Made by a program: the position numbers and the translations under genes
The notes under the pieces: generated by a model
Seen by the model: only the letters and a program-made list of their open reading frames with translations
Told to the model about the DNA's origin: nothing
Databases searched by the model: none
Assembly: GCA_009746045.1 (NCBI GenBank)
Contig: RPFO01000022.1
Coordinates: 1,915,160-1,979,159 of the forward strand
DNA: 64,000 nucleotides
DNA from: Mesostigma viride
Lineage: Eukaryota; Streptophyta; Mesostigmatophyceae; Mesostigmatales; Mesostigmataceae
Direction: 5' to 3'
Shown here: in pieces, positions 43,835 through 60,383 of the stretch
Layout of the letters: each line of letters begins with the position of its first letter
Position numbering within the stretch: the stretch's first letter is position 1

Positions 43835-45298
43835 GCGGTGGGGGTCAAGATCTCCCTGCTCACTGATCGATGGCCACCGAGAACTGTGCCCCCAAAAGAT
43901 GATGACGCCACGTGTGGCAGCTGTAAACTACTGCCAGGAGTTCCTGTTGATGCACTGGAGTCTGGATAGTTCCGCTCCGCCGGAATCATCGTGCGTGAGA
44001 TGTACTCGATGGGCTGAAGGCCCTTGCCTTGATCCTGCAGGAGAACGCCCCCGATGGCCACCTTGCTGGCGTCGGTAGCCACGACAAAAGGAAGGGACGG
44101 GTCCGGCAGGACGAGGACAGGCGCTGTGGTGAGGTGGCGCTTAAGTGCCTCGAAGGCCTGCTGGCACTGCTCAGCCCAAAGGAACTGGGTACCCTTCTTG
44201 AGAAGAGCGTTGATCGGGGCGGCGATGGTGGCAAACCTCGGAATGAACCGTCGGTAGTAGGATGCCAACCCCAGGAAACTGCGCACCCCCTTCACGTCCG
44301 TGGGGACCGGCCATTGCTGTACGGACTCGATCTTCTCCGGGTCGGTCGCGATGCCGTCCGCGGACAGGGTATGGCCCAAAAAGGGCACACAGCGGCCGGC
44401 GCGCACCTTGGCCTTCCGCGCCGACAGGTGCTCGTCTTCCATGATCTGCAGCACTGCGTCAACATCCTCCAGGTGCTCCTCGAACGTCCTGGAGTACATA
44501 CACCAGAATGTCGTCCAGGTACGCCAGCGCGCACGTGCGCTTGTAGGTCCATGGTGGGCGCGCCCCCTTCTGCGGGTCCGTAAGATCCTTGGAGACCTGC
44601 GGCAGGTGGGCCGTGCCCATCACCGGACGGAGGATGTCGTTCATCAACATCTGGAAAGATGCAGGCGAATTACACAGGCCCATGGCCGCCACCCGAAACT
44701 GGTAGTGGCCGAAGGGCGTGGCGAACGCGGTCTTGTGGCAGTCCTCCGGCGCGATGCGCAGCTGCCAAAACCCGTCCGCACAGCCGATGACGGTGAAGCA
44801 CGTAGCCCCTTGGACCCGGTTGAAGATGTCGTCGATCCCCGGTAGGGGATATCGGGACTTGACAGTGATGGCGTTCAGCTTCCGGTAGTCAGTCACCAAG
44901 CGCCAGTTGCCCCCAGGCTTGGGAACGAGCACTGGCACGCCTGCTGAGAAAGGGCTGTTGCTTGGCTCAATGAGCCCGGCGTCGAGCAGCGAAATGAGGA
45001 TCTTCTTGAGCTCCACCAGCTCGACTGGACCCATGTGGTACATGGGGGACGCTGTCGGCCCGGAACCCTCCTGTACCTGGATACGGTGTAGCACCGAGCG
45101 ATGGGGAGGGAACTGGGGCGTGCGATCCGCGAAGAGAGTAGCGCGCTTCTCCAAGACGGCGTTGAACCGCGCCAGCTCGTCCGGAGTGAAGCCGACGCCG
45201 ATCTCGTTGAGCATGGCCTGAGTGCTATCCAGGTCTATACGGTACATCGCATACTCCTTGCCCTTCCGAAGCTGGCGTGCCAGCGTCTTGCTACTCAT
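43828..45298 (-). pseudogene. Chromovirus reverse transcriptase
   Basis: VLVPKPGGNWRLVTDYRKLN, KSRYPLPGIDDIFNRVQGA, FQMLMNDILRP and the catalytic YLDDILVY (about 44,510) are classical Ty3/Gypsy RT motifs 1 to 5. After a frameshift around 44,490, EEHLEDVDAVLQIMEDEHL, VRSFLGLASYYRRFIP and LPFVVATDASKVAIGGVLLQ give the thumb, connection and the start of RNase H. One main frame break sits immediately after YLDD. Confidence 0.93.
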
Positions 45299-45479
45299 CA
45301 GGATCTGGGACGCTGGTCGAGGCCCGTCCGCCGAGCGCTCGTGTGTAATGTTATGTACGTGTCGGCGGCCTGTGCCCTGTACTCACTGTCGGGGCACCAA
45401 AAGGATCCATCCGGAAACCAAACTACTCGTCGGCGTACACTGATGTCTACATCCTGCTTGTCCAACCAGTCCACCCCAA

Positions 45480-45947
45480 TTAATGATGATGTCTGCAGCG
45501 CCCATGCAGGGACGCAATAGTCGCCACCAAGTCCACCGGCGTGCCTTGCAGCACGCCCTTGATGTCTGCCAGGCCTGGCGATTGGTGTCGCATGCCATCC
45601 GAATAGGTCACATGCACTGCCGTGTTGTGCGGCCGTGGGGTCAGACCCAGCCGGCGCACCAGGGCCTCGTTGATGAAGGACGTGGAGACGCCGGTGTCGA
45701 CCAAAAACTTCACGTCCATGACCGTCTTCTCTTTCAAATACGGATCAAGGACGGTGGGAGGAACCAATAACCCTCCACTGAAAAGAAACAAATGTCGCGA
45801 ACCTCCTTGAGATACACGCGCCGGTTGGGTGGCCGCGTCTGAGCCGGAAGCCACGTTATTGACGTCTACCTCTAATCTAATGGACTCCGCGTCAGGACTA
45901 CTATCTGATTTCTCTACCCTATCATCTACCCCGGGGCCCAATCCCAC
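45480..45947 (-). pseudogene. Chromovirus aspartic protease
   Basis: VMDVKFLVDTGVSTSFINEA contains the DTG catalytic triad (about 45,705), followed by LVRRLGLTPRP and a flap-like region, as in retropepsins of Gypsy elements. It lies between the CCHC knuckle and RT. A frameshift or gap separates it from RT (45,298-45,480). Confidence 0.8.
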
Positions 45948-46081
45948 GGGTAAGGCTACTACTCCCGAGGGGCGGTGGGACGGGAGGCCGCCTCGCCCGA
46001 CCGCCCGCCCTCTTCCCCCCCCTCCTCCTCCTCGTCAGCCTCCTCCTCGTCACCATACTCGTAGCCAGCCACGGCGTGCGT

Positions 46082-47624
46082 CTAACCGGAAGAGGAGGAC
46101 TGTCGCCGCGCCTCAATCTCGTTTTGCGCCGCACGCAACACGCCCTTGGTGGAGCTGGTCGCGGGCGGCCGCGGCTGCTGGTACTGAGTCGGGACTTGTC
46201 GGGCATGCTGCAGGCGAGCCGCCCGCTCGCCCGCGTTGCGGGGTCTGTCTCGGGGACCGGAGGAGTCGGGACGGCTGCCGAATGCTGGGCCAGAGAAGCG
46301 AACACTGGGCTCAGTCTCCCCTGCACCACGACCGGTGTGCTTGCCCCGGAGCTTGGGGCAGTCACGCTTGAGGTGTCCCACCTCGCTGCACATGAAGCAC
46401 CGCGCCTTGCTGGCGTCAATCGCATATTGATACCCTGGTCAGTGTAGCCATCATCAAGGTCGTCGAGGTAGTCGTCCTCCTCCTCGCCGGCGAACTCAGT
46501 GGAGTACATCTGATTCACCCACCGCGGGGGAGCTGGCCAGAAGAAACGGCGCACTGAGGGTGCGCGCCCGCGAGTCACCACATCGGCCACCTGCAGAAGA
46601 TATCTCTGAATGTTCAAGATGTCCCACTCCTCCCAAGGAACCTCAGCGTTACTACTAGTGTTTCAGTATACCTCGTCCTGCAGCTCTGGACTGAGTGCCT
46701 CGATGAACCTGATCTTGTACTCGTACCAGGTCATGTCGGTCAGGTAAGCGGCACTGGACTCAAACTTGGACAGAAACTCGCGATAAGGAGTGGTCCCCTG
46801 GCGCAGCTTGCCGAAGGCGAGTCGCTCGTGGATTACCGCGTCTGGGGGCACCAACTTGCGGCGAACCCGGTCCATCAACTCCTCCACGGTTTGCGGGTAC
46901 GACTGGGATGCGATGCTCTCACAGTTCAAGATGCTCACCACCGAGGGGTCCATGCAGGTGTTGACCACATCATTGCGGGATCAGATCACAGGTGGCAAGT
47001 TCCCAGCTGTTGTGATTGCACCAGATGGTATACTGCTGTTGCCACATGCGTCCCCATTCGTCGACCTCTCGCGGTTTCATGTCTGCGTGCAGCTTGGGTA
47101 CATTCTTGAAGGTAGGCATCGGTGGGGCCTTTACCGTGTTGATCTTAGGCCCACCGACCTCTCTGTAGGAGATGGAACCGAATGCTGGGGGCTGCGACCG
47201 GGGGAGAGATCCGGATCTGGACGGCGTACCGTGCGTCCGCCGCACCTGTACCGATGAGGGGTGTTCGTACCCTGGGTCATCCAATGCCACCCTGCTGAAA
47301 TTCAGATTGCTGACGGTCGCGGGCGAGGGGACCACCCTGCTGTCATGCGCCCGTGGACGCTGCGGTTGGGGTACAGGACGCTGGACGGGCGTATGAGTCT
47401 CCTCGTCTCGGGCAGTGGCGCTACTTCTGTCATCCCCTAGCCGGGCCCGTGGTCTATGGGTACCAACGGGCGGGCCCTGTGTCCCTGGATCCTCGTCATC
47501 CTCACCGGTCCCTTCCAGATCGCCGAACTCGTCATCTGCCCCTGGAATCTCACCGTCGTCATCCGAATTCCATAGTGCCGTGGGTAACAGGGAAGTACTG
47601 CCGAAGGACACTCTACGTCTGCCC
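46082..47624 (-). pseudogene. Chromovirus Gag, C-terminal two thirds
   Basis: Frames give GRRRVSFGSTSLLPTALW (about 47,620), PKINTVKAPPMPTFKNVPKL and WGRMWQQQYTIWCNHNSWEL. After a frameshift near 46,975 the capsid-like part follows (VEELMDRVRRKLVPPDAVIH; YREFLSKFESSAAYLTDMTW; ELQDEVY). The zinc knuckle CFMCSEVGHLKRDC (CX2CX4HX4C, about 46,400) follows. The N-terminal portion is displaced to beyond 55,120 by the CACTA insertion. Confidence 0.8.
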
Positions 47625-48569
47625 CGCACTAGGAGCCGGGTGTTGACAAAGTGTGACAAATTTTTGTCAACAATTGTCAACTTGTTGACAAAGTGTGACA
47701 AATTGTTGACAAATTGTTGACAAAGTGTGACAAAACTAGACAAAACTAGACAAAAAAATGTCAACAGCTTGACAAAACTTGACAGAATGTTGACAATGTT
47801 GACAAAACGTTGACAATCGTTGACATGTCAACTTTGTGAGCATGTCAACAAATGTCAAAACACTGACAAGCCAAGGTGACTTGTCAACAAATGTCAAGAC
47901 GTTTACAAACGCAGGCCAAACGCAAGAAAAATGTCAACAAAATGTCAACAAATGTCAACATGACAAAATGTCAACATGATAAACAAAGGCATAGCAAACT
48001 GACAAATCAACACCACGCACAGGTAAACTTACTTCATTAAAATCAATATGGCTGCTGCCTTGCTGCCTGAATTGCGGTTTTCTGCATTACATTAGCATGA
48101 CAAACTTTACTGACAAAACACATGAATGAAGAGTGCACTCAATCACAGTCCGAGGGTGGCGTGCAAGATGTACAACCGCAAGCATCTCACAAATGCAGTA
48201 TAACATCCGTCGTAGGGCTGTCCCAGCGATCATTGCTGAAAAAAATGTGGACTCTCTAGAAATTTATCGCATGACAATGTCCAGTGCTACAGCGATGTGA
48301 CGAGGGCTCAGAGCCTACAAAATCTGTGTCCGCAGGTGCCCTCCCCGCCATGCTGGCCAATGTGTCCGCCATGGTTGTGTTAGGTAGATCGCCTGCATGC
48401 AAGGGATACATGCGTTATCCGGCAAAGCAGCAAAGGGAACACACAAAGATCTTAAGTGAGATGAATACCCGAAATCAGCTGTGTGTAATGAGACGTCGTG
48501 AGAGCACAGCAGTCGCGTGGCTGTTTGTGAGTAATGGCTTGATTTTAGGACCGAGAAAGTGAGATAGTG

Positions 48570-52040
<3,471 letters not shown>

Positions 52041-52044
52041 TTTG

Positions 52045-53985
52045 CCGAGGGGTGAGGATTATTCCTTGTCATGGGGGCATACAGGACGGGTTACTTATTC
52101 CTTGTCATGGGGGCAGGCAGGACAAGTTAATTATTCCTTGTCATGGGGGGCAGGCAGGACGGGTTAATTGTTCCTTTTCATGGGGGCAGGCAGGGCGGGT
52201 TAATTATTCCTTGTCATTAGGGGCAGGCAGGACGGGTTAATAATTCCTTTTCATGGGGGCAGGCAGGACGGGTCACTTATTCCTTGTCATGGGGGCAGGC
52301 AGGACGGGTCAATTATTCCGTGTCATGGGGGGCAGGCTGGACCTGTTAATTATTCCTTGTCATGGGGGCAGGCGGGACGGGTTAGTAATTCCTTGTCTTG
52401 GGGGCAGGCAGGGCGGGTGAATTATTCCTTTTTATGGTGACAGGCAGAACGGGTTAATCACTCCTTGTCATGGGAGGCAGGCAGGACGGGTTACTTATTC
52501 CTTGTCATGGGGGGCAGGCGCATTGCATATACATTTATTCCTTGTCATGGGGGGCAGGCAGGACGGGTTAATTGTTCTTGTCATGAGGGGACGGCAGGGG
52601 GGGCTCATGATACCCTGTAGTGGGGTGGGCGAAGGCAGGGGGGGTTAATGATTCCCTGTCATGGGGTGGGGGAAGGCAGGGGGGGTTAACGATTCCTTGT
52701 GTCCATGGGGGGCAGGCAGGACGGGTTTCTTATTCCTTGTCATGAGGGGAAGGCAAGGGAGGTAAATGATTTCCTGTCGTGGGGTGGGAGAAGGCGGGGG
52801 TAATAATTTTTCCTTGCCATGGGGGCAGGCAGGACAGGTTAATTATTCCTTGTCATGGGGGCATGCAGAAAAGCTTAAAAATTTCTTGTCATGGGATTGA
52901 AAGTACCTCACAGTCAGTTGTCCTCCCTTACGAAACGGCGATTTTGTAGCTAAATGATTAACAGAGCATATGCTCTAAATCTTGTAGCAATGGGCCGCGT
53001 TATGTTTCTGTTCGTGTACTTTCAAGCATTCATCATTTTTGTTTTTCTTTTACATTTGTCTTGTTGCGGACAGGGAGGGTTGATTGCCTTTTCATGGGGG
53101 GCAGGCAGTTAATTATTCCTTGTCATGGGGGGTAGGCAGGGGTGGGGGTTACTCCTTGTCATGGGGGGCAGGCAGGGGGGGTAGATTGCCTTTTCATGGG
53201 GGGCAGGCAGGGGCCGGGGCTTAATTATTCCTTGTAATATGGTGCAGGCAGGGGGGGTAATGATTCATTGTCACGGGGGGCAGGCAGGGGGGGGGTAACT
53301 CCTTGTCATGGGGGGCAGGCGGGGGGGGTGATTATCCCTTGTCATGGGGGTTCAGGCAGAGGGGGCTAATCCTTGTCACATGGGGGGCAGGCTGCGTGGG
53401 TAATTTTTCCTTGTAATTAGGGGCAGGCAGGGGGGGTAGTTAATCCTTGTCATGGGGGACATGCAGGGGGGGGCAATGATTCCTTGTCGTGGGGGGCATG
53501 TAGGGGGCGTCAAGTGCTCCTTGTTATGGGGGCAGGCAGGGGGGGGATGATTCTTGTCGTGGGGGGCAGGCAGGGGGGCGGATGATTCTTGTCGTGGGGG
53601 GCAGGCAGGGAGTGTTAATTATTCCTTGTCACAGGGGGCAGATAGGGGGGGGCAATGATTCCTTGTCGTGGGGGGCAGGTAGCGGGGGTTAGTTGTTCCT
53701 TGTCGTGGGGGGCAGGCAGGGGGGGTCAATGATTCCTTGTCATGCCCATGGGGGGCAGGTAGGGGGCGTAATTATTCCTTGTATTGGGGGCCAGGCGGGG
53801 GGCGTTAATCGTTGTCATGGGGGGCAGGCAGGGGGGTTAATCCTTGTCATGGGGGGCAGGCAGGGGGGCTTGTTCCTTGTCATGGGGGACAGGTATGGGG
53901 GGGACATTATTCCGCGTCATGGGGGTAGGCAAATGGGTTAGTTTTTCCTTGTCATGGGGGGCAGGTGGGGCAGCTTAATAATTCC
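52045..53985. repeat. G-rich minisatellite in two blocks, ~37-45 bp units
   Basis: Units like TTATTCCTTGTCATGGGGGC plus AGGCAGGACGGG run from 52,045 to 52,890 and from 53,080 to 53,985. A ~170 bp spacer follows each block (about 52,900-53,070 and 53,990-54,160). The spacers are homologous to each other: both carry AACA.AACATATGCTC-type sequence and end in TTTTTGTTTTTCTT. The whole looks like a two-unit higher-order repeat. G-runs of 5 to 9 are frequent. Confidence 0.9.
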
Positions 53986-55122
53986 TTGTGGTGGGTTTTA
54001 AGCACCTTGCAATCGTTATGCCCTCTTAAGGAAGTGTGCTTGCGTAGCTAATCGATTAACATAACATATGCTCCAGATTTCGTACACAATGGATACCGTA
54101 ATAAATTTGTTATTGACTACGAATAAACATTCATAATTTTTGTTTTTCTTCCGCAGGAAGTCTCGGCTGTTCTGGTGCCATATGCATCCTCACCATCGTC
54201 GTCATCGACGTAGCCGGCGGACTCGTCTAGGTTCCATGCACGGGTTGCTCAGGTTTGTCTTTGAATCTGTGTGATGAGGTGTTTTCTTTGCGCAGTGTAT
54301 GTTTGCCTGCAGCTACCTTTTTTGTTCCGAATAGATCAGTGCTTTCTTCTTTGCATTTGCAGCAAGAGAGGGCAGTTTTTGTACAGGTTTTTTGAACGTA
54401 ATCTGCCTCTTTAATGTTGCACAACTGACAACAACCATGTATACATTGATGTTATTTCCACCTCTGCATCTTTTTTCTGTGTTTTACAGGAGAGTCGAGA
54501 GCTTTTAATCAAAATGACATCCGCAAATGACGGCTGCACACAATATACCCAACGGGCGGCTGCCTGCAAATTCTTTGCAAGCATTTAGAGCTTTCCGTGG
54601 AAGTCATGCTCACAACGGGCTGCACGCAACGCAATGGGCTGCCGTCCGAAATTTGCCTACGAGACAATCGTTGTTGCTGTCAGCATTAAGTAATGCTTAT
54701 TTTGTAATAAAAAGGAAAATTTCACTGGTTTTTGTCACTTTTTGTCACTTTTTGTCACTTTTTGTCTGTTTTATAGTCCTGATAAATTTTCAGGATTGTC
54801 TGTGATATATCAACGTTTGTGTTGTGATAAATGTGCACAAATGTCACTAATTGTGGTGTGATAAAATGTGATAAAATCTCACTCTCATGTTGACAATGCG
54901 TGACGTTGACAATGTGTGACATTTTTTGACACTTTCACCTTGATAATTTGTCAAGAATTGTCTTGTAAAATCGACCTGATATGTCATGGTTTTGTCAACA
55001 TTTGTATAGCTTTTGTCAACTTTTGTCAAGTGACATGTCACACTTTGTCACACTTTGTCACACTTTATCAACCTGACATGTCAAGCATTGTCACACTTTG
55101 TCAACACCCGGCTCCTAGTGCG

Positions 55123-55334
55123 GTGGGTGGAGACCGGCGGAGGTCCCTGGGGACGCCCCCGCCCCGCCCAAGGATGCAATGGCCGCCCTGTGGCGGGCTG
55201 CCGATAACGGTAGTGCAGGGTATCTTCATTCTCGTCTCCACGCTGCTCAGGGTCTTGTGATAGCCATTGTGGTCTCGTCTGAGGTTGTTGTTGCTGCGGC
55301 CGGAGTTGCTGTTGTTGCCGTTGCTGCTGCGGTG

Positions 55335-55384
<50 letters not shown>
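55123..55384 (-). pseudogene. Chromovirus Gag, glutamine-rich segment upstream of CACTA
   Basis: Read on -, QQQQLRPQQQQPQTRPQW, WLSQDPEQRGDENED and GRPLHPWAGRGRPQGPP end in VSTH at the CACTA boundary. The frame is continuous with the Gag frame at 47,624. The right side is cut by the foldback element in the polyglutamine codons. Confidence 0.7.
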
Positions 55385-56482
<1,098 letters not shown>

Positions 56483-56483
56483 A

Positions 56484-56818
56484 CTGTTGTTGTTGCTGCT
56501 GCTGCTGTCGCTGCTGCTGCGAGTCCCCTTGGAGCATCTCTCGGTCACGCCTGTCATCATCTTGTCCCATTATGGAGTCTAGATTGTCCCATCCGCTGGG
56601 CTCCTAAGGTTGTGGTCTCTGGATCGTGGGGAGCCTTCCGCAGGTCTCTCCATGACCTCACCTGTGCCTGTCCCTACTTGGACGTGCGGTGGTACCTCTA
56701 CCACCTCTATACCTTGCTCGTGGCTGTCTACCTGTTCTACCTCTCTATTCTCTGAGTCCCTTTCTCTGGTCTCGTCTTCTGTCTCTCTGGCGTTCCTTGT
56801 TTGCAACCGTGTTGGCAT
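56484..56818 (-). pseudogene. Chromovirus Gag N terminus
   Basis: MPTRLQTRNARETEDETR at 56,818 starts an acidic frame to VEVPPHVQVGTGTGEVMERP. A frameshift near 56,585 leads to MGQDDDRRDREMLQGDSQQQ and the polyglutamine tract. Charge and position suit the N-terminal part of Gag; I see no specific domain. Confidence 0.5.
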
Positions 56819-56864
56819 GGTGCTCGTACCAGTACCTTACACTGCAGGCAACACCTCCCCAGAT

Positions 56865-56865
<1 letters not shown>

Positions 56866-56941
<76 letters not shown>
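56866..56941. repeat. (GA)n microsatellite, 76 bp
   Basis: A pure GA run between the gag start and the hybrid-binding-domain ORF. Confidence 0.97.
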
Positions 56942-56942
<1 letters not shown>

Positions 56943-57087
56943 AACCACGTACTAGCTATCTATAGGTATAGTACCTAGTATTAAACGCTCTAATGGTAAT
57001 CCCCTCTATTGTCTGCTAGGACCAATGGTCAGCTGGGAGAAGGTGACTGTAACTGCCGTCCCCACCTCCTGACTGCTATCTACCTTG

Positions 57088-57396
57088 CTAGACGTGGGTG
57101 CATGGCTGAGAGCATTCACGAGTGGTGTGCAGACCCTCAGGCAATGACATATGCTCCCTAACAAACCTATCAGCTTCTAGGACGTTATCAAAACCCTTCC
57201 ACTTAGCACTAGAGCCCTTAGACAATATCTTATCCTTGATATGCTCTTCACATGCCTTCCAACTATAAAATATGGCTGGTCTACCCGCGCCCCCGCCATG
57301 AGCTACTGCATAGTAAGGAAATCCAGACTGTCCACCCTTATTTATCCTTCGCCTGGTGGGCATGTTACATAGTAGGCTAGTAGCAGAAGCTTGCAA
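57088..57396 (-). CDS. Small protein with RNase H1-type hybrid-binding (viroplasmin-like) domain
   Basis: A 102-codon frame. FPYYAVAHGGGAGRPAIFYS, WKACEEHIKDKILSKG and AKWKGFDNVLEADRFVREHM match the pattern of the RNase H1 N-terminal domain, also called the viroplasmin domain: (YYAV..G..PGIY..W..C...V....GA.+KGF....EA..F). That domain binds RNA/DNA hybrids or dsRNA. No RNase H catalytic domain follows within the ORF, and C-terminally only about 15 unrelated residues remain. It lies on the same strand as, and upstream of, the chromovirus gag. It could be a cellular RNase H1 exon, a retroelement accessory ORF, or a captured domain. Confidence 0.6.
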   Translation of the reverse strand: MQASATSLLCNMPTRRRINKGGQSGFPYYAVAHGGGAGRPAIFYSWKACEEHIKDKILSKGSSAKWKGFDNVLEADRFVREHMSLPEGLHTTRECSQPCTHV

Positions 57397-57784
57397 GCAG
57401 GAGAAAAGGAGTTCCCAGGGTTACCTCTAGTCTAAGTGCAGTGACCTTTACCAAAACAAACGAGGAAGAAGGACAGAGTCTAACACAGCACACGCCCGAG
57501 TCTTCAGCAGCACGGGCACATTACGATAGGCACACGGAGGTAAACACCGTCAACATAGTCGGCAACAGCCAGACGGTATCCACCCCCACGACCCTTGCAG
57601 GTCAACAACGATTGGCGTCTCCGCGACGTCCATTGGCACAAACGACATTTACACACCTATAGAGGGTACAACGTTTAGAGGGGATTCATAAGTGTTTGCT
57701 CAATTTCATAAATTTTACTCAATTTTTCCACATGTGATTAAATCCTTATATTTGTCAATAAAGCAGGGGTCATCCAGCCTTCAG
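57397..57784. other. Interval without recognised gene
   Basis: The plus-strand frame at 57,441-57,662 has no recognisable motif and no supporting context. AT content rises toward the satellite. Confidence 0.4.
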
Positions 57785-59688
57785 ACCATGAAAATAGACC
57801 ACCCACAAAAATTGGGCTCATTCTGAGCTCAAATGGTGACATGTGACAGCATACATGTGCAGTTTTTCGTCATTTTCCCCCTTTTCTTACATGAAACAAA
57901 TATGAATAGTGAACAAATGAACTCATATCAGGCTGGATTCTTGCAGGCAGCATTTATACCATGAAAATAGACCACCCACAAAAATTGGGCTCATTCTGAG
58001 CTCAAATGGTGACATGTGACAGCATACATGTGCAGTTTTTCGTCATTTCCCCCCTTTTCTTACATGAAACAAATATGAACAGTGAACAAATGAACTCGTA
58101 TCAGGCTGGGTTCTTGCAGGCAGCATCTATACCATGAAAATAGACCACCCACAAAAATTGGGCTCATTCTGAGCTCAAATGGTGACATGTGACCGCATAC
58201 ATGTGCAGTTTTTCGTCATTTTCCCCCTTTTCTTACATGCAACAAATATGAATAGTGAACAAATGAACTCATATCAGGCTGGATTCTTGCAGGCAGCATC
58301 TAGACCATGAAAATAGACCACCCACAAAAATTGGGCTCATTCTGAGCTCAAATGGTGACATGTGACAGCATACATGTGCAGTTTTTCGTCATTTTCCCCC
58401 TTTTCTTACATGAAACAAATATGAACAGTGAACAAATGAACTCATATCAGGCTGGGTTCTTGCAGGCAGCATCTAGACCATGAAAATAGACCTCCCTCAA
58501 AAATTGGGCTCATTCTGAGCTCAAATGGTGACATTTGACCGCATACATGTGCAGTTTTTCGTCATTTTCCCCCTTTTCTTACATGAAACAAATATGAATA
58601 GTGAACAAATGAACTCATATCAGGCTGGATTCTTGCAGGCAGCATCTAGACCATGAAAATAGACCACCCACAAAAATTGGGCTCATTCTGAGCTCAAATG
58701 GTGACATGTGACAGCATACATGTGCAGTTTTTCGTCATTTTCCCCCTTTTCTTACATGAAACAAATATGAACAGTGAACAAATGAACTCATATCAGGCTG
58801 GGTTCTTGCAGGCAGCATCTAGACCATGAAAATAGACCACCCACAAAAATTGGGCTCATTCTGAGCTCAAATGGTGACATTTGACCGCATACATGTGCAG
58901 TTTTTCGTCATTTTCCCCCTTTTCTTACATGAAACAAATATGAATAGTGGACAAATGAACTCATATCAGGCTGGATTCTTGCAGGCAGCATGTAGACCAT
59001 GAAAATAGACCACCCACAAAAATTGGGCTCATTCTGAGCTCAAATGGTGACATGTGACAGCATACATGTGCAGTTTTTCGTCATTTTCCCCCTTTTCTTA
59101 CATGCAACAAATATGAATAGTGGACAAATGAACTCATTTCAGGCTGGATTCTTGCAGGCAGCATTTATACCATGAAAATAGACCACCCACGAAAATTGGG
59201 CTCATTCTGAGCTCAAATGGTGACATGTGACAGCATACATGTGCAGTTTTTCGTCATTTTCCCCCTTTTCTTACATGAAACAAATATGAATAGTGAACAA
59301 ATGAACTCATATCAGGCTGGATTCTTGCAGGCAGCATTTATACCATGAAAATAGACCACCCACGAAAATTGGGCTCATTTTGAGCTCAAATGGTGACATG
59401 TGACAGCATACATGTGCAGTTTTTCGTCATTTTCCCCCTTTTCTTACATGAAACAAATATGAATAGTGAACAAATGAACTCATTTCAGGCTGGATTCTTG
59501 CAGGCAGCATCTAGACCATGAAAATAGACCACCCACAAAAATTGGGCTCATTCTGAGCTCAAATGGTGACATGTGACAGCATACATTTGCAGTTTTTCGT
59601 CATTTTCTCGGTTAACTTACATGAAACAAATATGAATAGTGAACAAATGAACTCATATCAAGTTGGATTCTTGCAGGCAGCATTTAGA
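57785..59688 (+). repeat. 173 bp satellite array, ~11 copies, forward
   Basis: Units begin ACCATGAAAATAGACCACCC at 57,785, 57,958, 58,131, 58,304 and onward every 173 bp. They contain GAGCTCAAATGGTGACATG and GTTTTTCGTCATTTTCCCCC. Divergence between copies is only a few percent. The last copy decays after 59,600. No gene is present. Confidence 0.97.
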
Positions 59689-59940
59689 AAATGCACATTG
59701 CCAGCTTTTACGTCATATCCCATTGAAAAAAAATAGATGAGCCATGAGCCATGAAACCTGTTCACCCAAATATGGTTTTATCCCATTTGATATATGTTCT
59801 ACCAATTGTAAGGACATGTAATAAACCTATGAACCAAGGTCATAAGACACGGAATGTGTTGATCACAAGGCTGCTAGCCGCAAAGCATGCACCGAGAAGG
59901 TAGGGCAGCCATGAAAAATTAAAAGCCACATGCGGCAAGG
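59689..59940. other. Edge of satellite core, no gene seen
   Basis: Unique AT-rich sequence with a GAGCCATGAGCCATGA duplication near 59,742. No coding signal is seen. Confidence 0.4.
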
Positions 59941-60222
59941 CTAGTCATCAGAGTCTGAATCAGGAATGATGGGAGGCCGGCGCTTGTGGCGCGGGGTGGC
60001 CTTGGCTTGCTTCATTGCCGTGGAACGCTGGGCGACCTGCTTGCGAATGCACTCAGTAATGTCCGCCTTCCCTCGCGCAATGCTCGCAGGTGGAAGATTT
60101 GGCAACTGCACACCGGGGCATGCGCAAAGCGCAGCCTGCACCTCATCAAATCCCACTATTTCATCGTCGCCATCGGAGTATAGCAGATGGGCCATGTCGT
60201 GCTCCTTACTAAAGGCCGTCAC
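59941..60222 (-). CDS. Hypothetical 93-residue acidic-tailed protein
   Basis: MTAFSKEHDMAHLLYSDGDD starts the frame. A central GVQLPNLPPASIARGKADIT and a basic segment (KQAKATPRHKRRPP) are followed by an acidic end IIPDSDSDD before the stop. I recognise no domain. The composition resembles C-terminal tails of transposon proteins, which is only a guess. It lies between the satellite arrays. Confidence 0.35.
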   Translation of the reverse strand: MTAFSKEHDMAHLLYSDGDDEIVGFDEVQAALCACPGVQLPNLPPASIARGKADITECIRKQVAQRSTAMKQAKATPRHKRRPPIIPDSDSDD

Positions 60223-60383
60223 GAGCGATTATTCTAGCTCCGCAAAATTATTGCAATCAGCCAATTTGATCGAATTCACCATCGTCTCGCTCGGGGTTGG
60301 CACGCCTCTCCCAATGATGCCTCTCCTGCCTCTTTTGTGGCTCGATCTTCCACCGACTCAGCGCGGCGTATGAAAGTTCCATT

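Noticed and set aside
47643-48000. TTGACA boxes as bacterial promoters
   Set aside because: Dense mirrored arrays at both ends of a CACTA element in a eukaryotic genome; better explained as subterminal repeats.
57785-59688. CRISPR-like array
   Set aside because: Contiguous satellite units without unique spacers, in a eukaryotic context; no cas genes.
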